Below are positions 1-9,576 of a stretch of 64,000 nucleotides of DNA, one piece after another. The translations under genes were made by a program, and so were the position numbers. The stretch is from Malus domestica (Eukaryota; Streptophyta; Magnoliopsida; Rosales; Rosaceae). Below the pieces are notes generated by a model, which saw only the letters and a program-made list of their open reading frames with translations, was not told the DNA's origin and searched no databases. Within the stretch, counting starts at the first letter, position 1, and every line of letters starts with the position of its first letter. The stretch lies in contig NC_091670.1 of the NCBI RefSeq assembly GCF_042453785.1, positions 39,629,501-39,693,500 of the forward strand, in the 5' to 3' direction.

Positions 1-444
1 AAGCTCGGATAATTTCGGAATGCATTTTGACAATGAAATTTTGCAATGAAAAGGCAAGTTAAGTAAAAAATGTAGGTTATGAGCAAGGGTTTTTCAAGTT
101 TGAACACTTAATTATAACTTATGATTGACTTATTACATGGCTTGACGGAATCTCTCTTGCACCGTTTGATTTATTACGTAAATATCATCCTGTAATACAC
201 TAGTCGTTGTAATTAGAAATTTTGGATAAAATTAAGCCGTCGGACACGGTAAAAGGTTCACATGCACATGAGAGTTGTGTTGGTACGTGCGCTTTGGAGT
301 TTGGTCTTTGGAGAACCAAACAAGACTCTCTCCCGCACTCTTACGTATGCCTATTGGGGCCCAACCCTACGTGTGAAACTGGAACCCCCTTTTCTCCATT
401 TCCCACAAAAATGATCCACTATTAACCTCAAGGTCCTCCTCGAC

Positions 445-610
445 CAGAAATTTTTATTGTATCTGAAACACAAGTAGTAGATCACGTGTTTTTTTATGAG
501 TGGATAAAAGTTTTCTTTTTCAAGTTTTAATTTTTTAATATAAATATCTCATCACTTATATAGTTATACGTGATGTATCATCCCGTGTTTCAGATAAGCT
601 AAAAAATCTT
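445..610. repeat. Small inverted-repeat (MITE-like) element, copy 1 of a dispersed family
   Basis: The two ends are inverted copies of each other around the shared motif ATCTGAAACAC, followed by a block resembling GATACATCACGT. An 11-base direct repeat, TCCTCCTCGAC, flanks it at 434-444 and 611-621 and looks like a target-site duplication. Related sequences, each with a 'GATACACCACGTG'-like block and a 'gagaaatctctcc'-like edge, occur near 7388-7541, 54893-55012 and 58693-58802. The superfamily is not determined. Confidence 0.55.
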
Positions 611-2514
611 TCCTCCTCGACTGAAACTTAGCTAAAGGTCCAAAAGGAAAATAATGTCTGTTTTGCCCAAAAAATTATCTTAAACAAATGGCTGGGTTAT
701 AATTTGGTGGAGTCCACTAGACTATTATTTGGCCAAAGGAGCATCAAGCTGGTCAAATGTAACCCCCTTTTGGCTCTTTTTGACGCTCAACTCTTTAAAT
801 AATTAATTCAAATTTAATGGTTAGATTTGAAAATTTTTAATAGTAGTTCAATTAAATTAACTAATAAATTTAAAGTATAAACTTTAAAACTAATATATTA
901 TTGAGGATGCTATGTTTAGCTCATTCTGTTGGAGATCGTATATGAGTATGACCTGATATTGTTCATTTCAAACTAATTTTTTTACAGTGCTATCATTTTA
1001 GACGGAACTATGTTTACCTTTTCAATTGAAGATGACCTTATTAGCTAGATTTTGAATTGAAGGCTACCTTCTATTTTAAGCATGCATTTGCCACACAACG
1101 CGTTATTGACATTGTCAATGTCATTCGTATCGTAGCTTTAATTTTGTTGAATGGTTATTGATTCGGATAACTATTTGTGGGAGTTTAGGGTTACGACTTC
1201 GTTGTCAAGATTTTGTTTAGCAACTAATGCGACTATTTGAAGTCCTTTTACGTACATTAATTAATTGTATGAACGCACTGCACTGTCGTTGAAGTGAATC
1301 ATATTCACTTGTCAATTTTTTATTTAATATCTGAGTGCATATTCAACCGTTGAATATGTATGCATGATATATATACATATATATATATATATATTAATGT
1401 GTGAAGGTGTAAAGAAATGTTCGTCATCGGAATACTATGCAAACTTTCAAGTGAAATCTCAACTTTTATAATGATATATTATAGATTCATAATTAGGTTA
1501 AAGCACATGTGAAGTTCAATGACTACACACGTTTTATGTCACTTAATTTAAATTTATAATAAGTTGAGATGCTCCTTCCGTTACTATAATTTTGTATTTT
1601 TAAGAATTTGATAGCCAACTACATTAAAAGTAGTGATATCTAAATCATAGATGTCAATTCTCGATTAGTTTACAAATAACATTTTGATTTTAGTTTATTT
1701 GGACAATGAAAATTGCAAATTGCAATACAAAATAAAAATAAAAACAAAATACTATCATAATATCATATATAATGTTGTTAGGAGGTTGTAATCAAATCCC
1801 TAACATTCTTTGTAGTATCCAATTGTCGAGCAATAGTAGTAATAATAGTACTATGCGACCCATATTGGAAGGAATATGGGCTATATCTATTCAGAAAATG
1901 CTAAAGAAATTTTCACAAAAATAGAACTATCCATACTCTTTGTCGTCTTATATTTTATACATAATATTTTATAATATTAATATAAAAAATTAACGTTAAA
2001 GTGTACGATGGAAAATAAACTACAAAAAATTCGACTATTTGATCGTGATTGACAATACTGTTATTATAAAATTATAATAAAAATCTTTAGATGAAGCTTA
2101 AGATAAAATGAATAAATGGAGTCGCGACACTTAGATGTTACAATCACATGGACTAATTCTTGTCATTAAAAAAAAAATTAAAAAAAAATCTGGTGGGAGA
2201 CATGATTTGACCACAAATAAACCATATAATAAATAATAATAATATTTAGCAAATCAAATCTGGTTAGGTGTGTGAGGGATGGACTAAGATTCTCTCATTT
2301 TCTCTTTTCTTCTATCTTATTCTCTCATATTTTTTATTTTGTTTTTTTTTTTTATAAAAAATGAATATAATACATTAAGTGGTTTAATGGTAACCGTTCA
2401 AATAGGAAGGAAAATAAAAAAACAGAGGAGAGAGAATCAAATTCCATGAGATGGCATCTATGGACGAACAAATCATAAGTAGGCTGGTGTATTTAGTACT
2501 CTACTTCTAGCATC

Positions 2515-2515
<1 letters not shown>

Positions 2516-2561
<46 letters not shown>
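2516..2561. repeat. GA dinucleotide microsatellite
   Basis: An uninterrupted run of about 23 GA units followed by a short GT run. No gene is close enough to assign it to a leader. Confidence 0.95.
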
Positions 2562-2563
<2 letters not shown>

Positions 2564-3011
2564 TATGTGTGTGTGTAGACACAGATGTCATGCACCAACT
2601 TGGTGGATACGTAATGTAATATGACTTTCTCAATGTCTTATTTTCTCACCACCGAACTCTGTGATTGAGATTTTATCCGGATTTTATTGTTTGCACGTAA
2701 AGATTAAACCACTCGGATAACTCAAAGTAAATTCGATGGTTGTCATCAGCTCATTTCACTAGTCACTTCACATAAACAAGAAGCTTCGATATCTCTTTTA
2801 CACAAATTAAGAATTCAAATTTTCTGATCTTTAGACATTGAGCACTAAAATCCGAAATAGTATTCACGTTCAACTCTATGAACAAAGATTAGATGGATGC
2901 CTAATGTTTATTGAAATTTGATTGAGAAACTTTATCTAGAAACTACTAAATAAAAAAGGAATATGTTCACAAAAATATAGTGGTACGAAAGTAGCCTCAA
3001 AATTGTAATTA

Positions 3012-3448
3012 GAGTAAATTGTAGTTATGGTCCCTTAACTTTAACTAATTGGAGCAATGGTCCCTCAACTAAAAATTTATTACCATTGGTTCCTCAACTC
3101 ATCAAAACATGCAGCTATGGTCCCTCAACTTTAATTCAACTGGAGAAATTGTCCCTTAACTTTAATCCAATTATAGTAATGGTCATTCCAACTTAACTCG
3201 TTTTGACAAAAATTTTAACGTAGTTGATGAAAATGATCATAATTACACACTTTGATGAGTTGAGAGACCCTAATTATATAAATAGTTATTCTAACATAAT
3301 TTATTTGGACAAAATTTTGATGAAATTGATGAAAAGAACTATAGCTACACATTTTGATAAGTTGAGGGACCAATGGTAATGAATTTTTAGTTAAGGAATC
3401 ATTGCTCCAATTTAATTAAAAGTGAAGGACCATTGCTATAATTTACTC
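3012..3448. mobile_element. MITE, 437 bp, Mutator-type target duplication
   Basis: The element starts GAGTAAATTGTAG and its last bases, read on the minus strand, are GAGTAAATTATAG. The two arms stay complementary for roughly 110 bases and carry repeats of the phrase TGGTCCCTCAACT. A perfect 9-base direct repeat TTGTAATTA flanks it at 3003-3011 and 3449-3457. A 9-base duplication with long terminal inverted repeats is typical of Mutator-derived MITEs. It has no coding capacity. Confidence 0.85.
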
Positions 3449-3457
3449 TTGTAATTA

Positions 3458-4449
3458 TGCCATTAGTTTGATGGTCCCATGCACCAATTTGTAACAGAAG
3501 GCGACCTCCCATATTGTTATTTTACTTGTTCACATTTGCATTAAAATTAATTTAAAAAAATCACCTTAAATTTAATTTCTAATCCCAAAAGCTTAATATT
3601 CAGTCAACAAATAACGCTTTGGTTAGAATAATTTTTTACGTCAAATTATGCACAATGATATTTTTCATTTAGAATTTGACATCTCATTTGGAGATGTTCG
3701 TAGACAGATAAATTCTATCCATCCCTATACGTAAAAGTGACTTGCCATTTTCTTTATTGTGGAAATATCATCACATTTGGTAAAATAAAAAAATAAAAAG
3801 GATCATATCTGCTTAACAAAAAATAGAAAGATCGTTTCTTTTCTAAGTTATCCATCGTAGTGAGATGATTGTTACCAAACAACATAATTTGCTTTATTTT
3901 ATAAAAATCCAAAAAACACAATTCGTAACAAATTGATTTTAATTAAGGACAAAAAAGTTTGAGAAGAGATGGTATAATGCAGAACGAGAGATTTTTCAAC
4001 GTAAAAGACACACGACTCGATTAAATAAATGTAATTATATAATTAGTTGCAAATTTCAACGAAAAAAATTCAACGGATAATAATTACAAAGTTGTGCCGA
4101 GTCGTGTGTGCCGCACGCAAAAAATATTTCGTGAGGAACGGCGTGTCATCTACCAAAGGACGGCACGTCGCCCGATTGTATATACAACGACTAACGAACA
4201 CGCCCCCACGTGTTTGAAACAGGAGGAGGGAAAGAAAAAGATTGGAAATTTGGACGCACCGGATTCGCCACCACTTGTTTGAAACGGGAACACTCCCAGT
4301 TTGCGAGATTCGAATTGGGATCTGATTTGTTTGACTAAATTAACAAAATTGGGGATGAAATTGGTAAAATAATTGGTAGTGAATAATTTGGGAGACACTG
4401 TTAGAGTGATAGGGTTAGGGTTTATGTTAGAATTAGATCAAAATTTCAA
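3458..4449. other. Intergenic region and likely upstream region of the YIPPEE-like gene
   Basis: No coding sequence is supported. An inverted repeat pairs CACACGACTCG near 4010 with CGAGTCGTGTGTG near 4098. Two imperfect direct copies of a CACGTGTTTGAAAC-like block lie near 4207 and 4269. The first contains a perfect G-box core CACGTG at 4207-4212, about 240 bases before the start codon, which could be a bZIP/bHLH site. The two small overlapping reading frames here look like chance. Confidence 0.5.
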
Positions 4450-6523
4450 ATGGGGAGAATTTTTCTGATTGAATTGGATGGGAGAACTTACAGATGCAGA
4501 TTCTGTGACAGCGCGCTTGCCCTTGTCGGTGATGTCCTCTCTCGGGTACTCTCTCTCTGTCTAAAGTTTGCATCTTTTTATATATTATGAGGTCTGTAGA
4601 TTGATATAAGCATGATTACAACTTTAATTTGTGATAGAATGGAGGAAAAGATTGAAAATTTGTTTCCCTTTGATGGAATTTGAAATGGGTTTGTATTGAT
4701 TGTAGAAAAAGGTTTTAGAAATTGGGTTTTCAGGCCCTGCATAAAGTGAATTGGGATTTTCAGGTCCTGCATGGACAAGATTCTATGAAGCATTGTTTTT
4801 CTGGGTTGGGAGTTGGGATTAAGGCCTTTTTTTAAGAGAATATGGGGTGTTTCTTGGTGAAGAAGCTTTGTGACCTGAGAAAAGACACATGTAAAAGGAC
4901 TAGATTGGGTGTGGTAGGGGTGGGTGAAAAAACCGAAGAACTGAGAAACCGCACCGAACTGAGGCCAAAAAACCCGAAGAAAACCAAGTTGACCTAACCG
5001 AGTTAATAAACACAGTTAGGAGTAAGTACAATATCGTTTTTGTGAGATTTGAGATTTTTTGCATATTACAGATTGTAAAAGCTGAAAAAATCCAGGTCAA
5101 TAGGGGGGAGAAAACCACTTAGTGCCATGGTAAGGACTAGAATGTATACACACATAGATACGTGGAGAAACTAAGCATTTCGTCACTAGACTGCGGCCGA
5201 ACTATTAACTTTTGTTGTTGTGACGAGTGACAAGTGAGGCATTAGATATGGATCTTAAGTAATGTTTTCCTGTGTTCAATTTTTATTCTGTTGCTTATAT
5301 ATCATGGAGCTTATTCTCAATATTTTGAGATGTTTATTTTCATTGTTGCTTTTTCATTTATGTGTGCAGAGAGCCAATGTAATATGCTTTAGTGTTTAAC
5401 AATTTGACTTTATTTTGTTGTAATTTGATTAGAATTTCAACTGTGGTCGAAGAAGGGCATATCTGTTTAGCAATGTGTAAGTTCTTCGCTATTATAGCCT
5501 TTGCTTTTAGTTGCCTTTCATAATTACATGTTATTTTCTGGCCGACATATTGCCAGACAATGAACAAATATCCTTTAGCGAATGGATTAATTCTTGAATG
5601 GCCATATTGCGTCAATTTCTTTATAGGAATCGCTTACTCTCTAAATTGTAAGTTTGCTGATTGTTAAAATTCATCATATGTTAAGCAGTAGTTGAAGGAC
5701 GATACCACTGTACATACTAGCCATTCTCAACCTTTTGGTCACAATAATATAAATTTGATGCTGCCGCATTCGTTCTAATAAAAATAATGATGTTATATTA
5801 TCTTCAACTTCAAGTGCCATGAGTAAATGTTGATTGGCTTTTCCTTCATCCTCATTCTTCTCATCTGACCTATGAAAATCCTATCCAGGGTGAACATAAC
5901 ACTCGGTCCTGATGAAGAGAGGCTAATGCTCTCTGGTTTGCATACTGTAGAAGATATATTTTGTTGCTGCTGCGGGCAGATTCTTGGTTGGAAATATGTA
6001 TGCTTTCTTCATCTTTCTGCTTGAATGTTTTCCGCTTTGTTGGTAGCACGAGTAGGTAGGAGGAGGACTAGACAGTGTCACGTTTAGCTAGCCTATATTT
6101 TTTTAAATCAGGCACTTGAAATGCACTCTTATGTCTGTGCTATCAATTTACTTTTAGACCTGGACCACTCTACCTTTGAACTGGTAAAGATTATTCGAGG
6201 CAAAGTTTACATGTGGTATTTGATCAATGTTAGTAAAGTGCTGTTTGTGGACTGAATACCACCTTTATTTTGAACACAAACCAATCTCATGTAATACTGA
6301 TGGTGAATTTTATTAGGTGATTGCACACGACCAAACCCAAAAATACAAGGAAGGAAAGTTTGTGCTTGAAAGGTACTTGCTATCTTTTACTTTTGTCTCT
6401 ATTTATGGTTTCTATTGAACTAAATGTGCCCGTCTCAATAGCAGATGGAGGATAGTGGAGGATGTAGCTGAGTTATTCAACTTGGACGCTCGTCTTGGTT
6501 CAAGTGATGCAGAGAGTCCCTAG
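4450..6523 (+). CDS. YIPPEE-like zinc-binding protein, 127 aa, five exons
   Basis: Exons read by eye: 4450-4545, 5433-5476, 5889-5997, 6317-6372 and 6445-6523, all with GT-AG introns and matching phases, giving 127 codons plus stop. The protein starts MGRIFLIELDGRTYRCRFC. Cysteines at residues 16, 19, 72 and 75 give exactly the family signature CX2CX52CX2C, the zinc site of the Yippee domain. The segment HTVEDIFCCCCGQILGWKY and the later QKYKEGKFVLER are also typical. Plant homologues are small single-domain proteins of this length. The fold resembles the cereblon/MIS18 zinc domain, but the plant function is poorly known. No single open frame covers it because the exons are short. A damaged partial copy follows at once. 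I am confident of the family, less so of which paralogue. Confidence 0.9.
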
Positions 6524-6574
6524 CAAAGTTAAGCACTTGTACAAATAATAAGAGCTGGATGCTATACGGTTATT

Positions 6575-6660
6575 TTCTCTATCAATACAGACAATTTCAA
6601 GAGTTTTTCTTGATCTTTTTATGTGTGTTAACATTCTCTATCAATACAGACAATTTCAAG
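6575..6660 (+). repeat. 27-base direct repeat in the YIPPEE 3' region
   Basis: A 27-base block containing CTATCAATACAGACAATTTC occurs at 6575-6601 and again at 6634-6660, a 59-base period. It is just after the stop codon, in the presumed 3' untranslated region. Confidence 0.85.
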
Positions 6661-6679
6661 GCTTGAAACTGATTGCTTG

Positions 6680-6805
6680 TGAATTTTTTATTATTAACAT
6701 TCTAATCAAGGTTTTGTATATAAATAAATAATATTAGTTGTCAAATATTGGTTGGCTTGAGAGAGAGGGAGGGAAAGAGAGAGCCCCAAAGCCGGCAACA
6801 TCACC
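6680..6805. repeat. Dispersed repeat, first copy
   Basis: A segment with the order TTATTAACATT, TTTTGTATAT, AATAAATAATATTA, CAAATATTGG, a GA-rich tract and GCCGGCAACATCACC recurs at 22900-23080 in the same orientation. This copy directly precedes the broken YIPPEE duplicate. I do not recognise the element. It could be retrotransposon flank or a duplicated gene leader. Confidence 0.55.
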
Positions 6806-6870
6806 TTGCTATTGTATATTCTTCTTTCACATGACAAGGAAAAGCTACATCTTATCCCAGAAAATAAAGA

Positions 6871-6942
6871 ATGGATGGCAGAACTTATAGATGCAGATTC
6901 TGTGACAGCGCTCTTGCCCTTGCCAATGATGTCCTCTCTCGG

Positions 6943-6991
<49 letters not shown>

Positions 6992-7261
6992 TGCATCCTT
7001 TTATATTTTTATTGTGAGACTTTTAGAATGATATAAGCATAACTACAAGTTATATAGGCTTAATTTGTGATATGATGGAAAAAAAGATTGAAAGCTTGTT
7101 TCGTTTTGGGAGAATTTGAAAAGGGTTTGTTGGTTTGTATTGATTTTAGAAAAAGCGTTTTAGAAATTGTATTTCTGGAGGATGTAGCTGAGGAATTCAA
7201 CTTGGGGGCTCGTCTTTGTTCAAGTGACGCAGGAAATCCCTAGCAAAGTTAAGCACTTGCG
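6871..7261 (+). pseudogene. Partial YIPPEE-like duplicate with the middle deleted
   Basis: 6871-6945 copies exon 1 of the gene at 4450 from its DGRTYRCRFCDSALAL part to the same splice site. The first intron follows, with its CT run expanded into a microsatellite at 6946-6986. Near 7170 the intron jumps straight into the last exon: 7174-7245 encodes LEDVAEEFNLGARLCSSDAG-like sequence ending at the same stop context, and similarity stops near 7260 (AAGTTAAGCACTTG). Exons 2 to 4 are missing, so both the second zinc-binding CXXC pair and the domain core are gone. It cannot make a Yippee domain. Confidence 0.88.
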
Positions 7262-7718
7262 GTTAATCCATATGTGAACGAAAATACCCTACAAATGACA
7301 GCCTTTTGTAGCATCTGGATCGAAGATGCAATTTTCCGAAAAGCTTTTGTAACACTTGAAAAGTTAGAGCTCTCTTACTGGTGTCCGGAACACGAGTGGT
7401 ACATTATGTGTTTTTATACAAGTGGTAAAAAATTTTAATATTTAAGTTATTAATTTTTTAACACACATATATAACCATTTGTATGGTGACACGTGGTGTA
7501 TCATCCTGTGTTTCTGTCACATGGAAAAATCTCTCCATAGAAGGATGGGGTATCATTTTTCTGGGCCCCATTTTGCCTGCTCCTCCTTTCGAGCCATCTC
7601 ACTGAAGTGTTGTGTTGACGACTTTTAATTTTAGGTGTTCTGCCCTCCAACATAATAAAAAATTAACTTACCATATAAATAATTGTTTTTTCAATTCTTG
7701 AATTTTTTTTTTCCTTTT
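7262..7718. other. Intergenic DNA with one dispersed repeat copy
   Basis: No gene. About 7388-7541 is a diverged copy of the inverted-repeat family seen at 445-610; its minus strand reads GAAACACAGGATGATACACC. The stretch ends in a T-rich tract that contains the left target duplication of the following MULE. Confidence 0.6.
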
Positions 7719-7727
7719 TTTCTTTTA

Positions 7728-7907
7728 GGCCTAATCGGATAAATAGTCCTTGTGGTCATAAGGTATTCGAAAAGTAACCCCTGTGGTAAAAAAAATCGGA
7801 TTTAAACCCCTGTGGTCTAAGTCTGTTAGGATTTATACCCAAAATTAAAATTTTTGTTATCCCTCCGTTAGTAATAGTCTCATATGAGGATAAGATGGTC
7901 ATTTCAT
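7728..7907 (+). repeat. Left terminal inverted repeat of the MULE
   Basis: About 180 bases, inverted match to 13645-13824. Shared landmarks are ACCCCTGTGGTAAAA, GGATTTATACCCAAAATTAA and ATCCCTCCGTTAGTAATAG. Confidence 0.92.
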
Positions 7908-8484
7908 CCCCATCCCTTCCATAGTCCCATCCCTTCCATAGTCACTCTCCTTCAATTTTAGATTTGGTTTTTCATTTTGGATTTTGATTTTTTTTTCGTT
8001 TTGATTTTAGATTGATGCTGCTCCTCTTCTACCTTGTAGTTTAAGAACAAAACCAGATGAGATGGAAAGGTTTTGTTAGGGTGGTAACCCAGCAAAACCA
8101 AAGGAGCCCCACCATAGTTTCACAATAATATCTCTCTCTCCATTTTAACAACATATCGACAAATAGACGACCTCCTCCTGAAAAGGGTCAGATCGCAGTC
8201 GTTGAGCAGATTGAGGTCTGCAACCCAACGTATTACTTGAAGTGGGCGAAACGCTTGGTTTTGCTATTCACTTCTCATGAACGTTGAACGGAAGGGATGA
8301 ATGACCATTGATTCTCAAAGATTTATAATCACCATTGATAAACATAGTTCCAATCACTAAGCACAACAAACTACCAAAAGACATTCAATCGTTTACGAAA
8401 TTCAACTTTCTTGACCCGATTACAAAAGAGCAAAAAAAAAAAAAAAAAAAACAGGGGACTCCCACATATGAAAGTATCAAAACA

Positions 8485-9539
8485 CAATGGCTTCGTTTGG
8501 CAGCTCGGACTGTACTGACTATTTCTGTCGGATAGGATAAATAGCCACCGGATAGTACTGACTAAATTAGTCGGGCGTTTGGTGCAGTATTGGACTAATA
8601 ACCGTATTATTTATATTGTGTTTGGTATTATACGGGAGGAATCAAACTTAAAATAAAATTAAAAAAAAAACAGAAATCCTCTCTTTTGTTCCCAGATCTC
8701 TCCGCCGCAAACCCCCCAAAATCCCTCCCTCTCTATCCTTTCTTCTTCCTCCCCGTCTGCTCCTTGAATGAAACCCCACCACAAAGGCAGCAACAAGAAA
8801 GCTATCAAAACCCACCTTTCAAATTCTCATCGTTTTTTTCCCAATCCTTCTCTTTTTTATTTTTTTTAGCTACAAAGTAGCCCAGCAAAAGTACTGAGGA
8901 TGACTGGTTCGCTGGAAGAATTGAGGAGGAAGAAGAAACGGGAAGAACACCAATCCTTCTCTTTTTTCCCAATCCTTATCTTTTTTATTTTTTTCCCAAT
9001 CCTTCGATCTCTTTCTTCCCCGTATTCTTCTTCTTCTTCTTCAAATTCCATCGTTTTTTTTTTAGTTTCTGCTTTGCAGGTTCGCCGGCAAAGGAATTGG
9101 GTTTTGGGATTTGTGGGAAAGAGCGGGAAGAACAAAGGGAGGGGAAACGAAGAAGAAGATGTTCACCTCTGTTGACTGCGTGGTGGTGGGCGGTGGAATC
9201 AGTGGGCTCTGCATCGCTCAGGTGCTGGCTACCAAGCACAGCGACGCCATTCCGATTGTCATAGTCACGGAGGCTAAGGACCAGGTGGGAGGCAACATCA
9301 TCACCGTCGAGAAGGACAGCTATGCTGGGCAGAGACACGGCTGCGTCTGGAGAGGAAGGACCCGACTAAATTGTCCCGTGGTTTTGGAGAGGATAAACAA
9401 GCGGGTGTTTACCGTATAAAGTGGGTGGGACCGGATTGTTTAATCCGGTGGCTATTTAATACAATTGGACACCAAACACCGTACTCCGTATTATTAGTAC
9501 TATCCGATGTCTTATACGGTGTGCCAAACGAGGCCAATG
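8485..9539. mobile_element. Nested TIR element of 1,055 bp carrying a gene fragment
   Basis: The left end reads CAATGGCTTCGTTTGGCA and the right end, on the minus strand, CATTGGCCTCGTTTGGCA. Further in, both arms share AAATAGCCACCGGAT and GGCGTTTGGTG/GGTGTTTGGTG, so each subterminal arm is roughly 160 bases. Flanks are TATCAAAACA on the left and TATCCAAAATA on the right, a plausible target duplication with one indel. It lies wholly inside the MULE and its interior is occupied by a PPOX-derived exon. No transposase is present, so it is non-autonomous. The superfamily (hAT or Mutator) is uncertain because the duplication is imperfect. Confidence 0.75.
9159..9366 (+). pseudogene. Captured fragment of plastid-type protoporphyrinogen oxidase (PPOX) gene
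   Basis: The frame from 9159 reads FTSVDCVVVGGGISGLCIAQ, then TEAKDQVGGNII. This is the FAD-binding amino terminus of PPOX, including the GXGXXG dinucleotide-binding motif (GGGISG). The part matching the mature enzyme resembles the chloroplast isoform (PPO1) better than the mitochondrial one. Homology weakens after residue 55 or so but seems to continue, with an insertion, to GGAAGGACCC near 9360, which would encode the WEEGP region of the normal protein. The remaining ~400 residues of the enzyme are absent. PPOX makes protoporphyrin IX in haem and chlorophyll synthesis; this fragment cannot. It sits between the arms of the nested element, so I read it as transposon gene capture. Confidence 0.85.
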
Positions 9540-9576
9540 TATCCAAAATAAAATAAAAGCTCTATCAGGTTCTCTT

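Larger units (their letters stand above)
1..3011. other. Intergenic DNA, no gene seen
   Basis: AT-rich sequence with no reading frame that resembles a known protein. It holds an AT microsatellite around 1370-1396, a GA microsatellite at 2516-2561 and a small inverted-repeat element at 445-610, listed separately where useful. I see no RNA gene. Confidence 0.7.
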
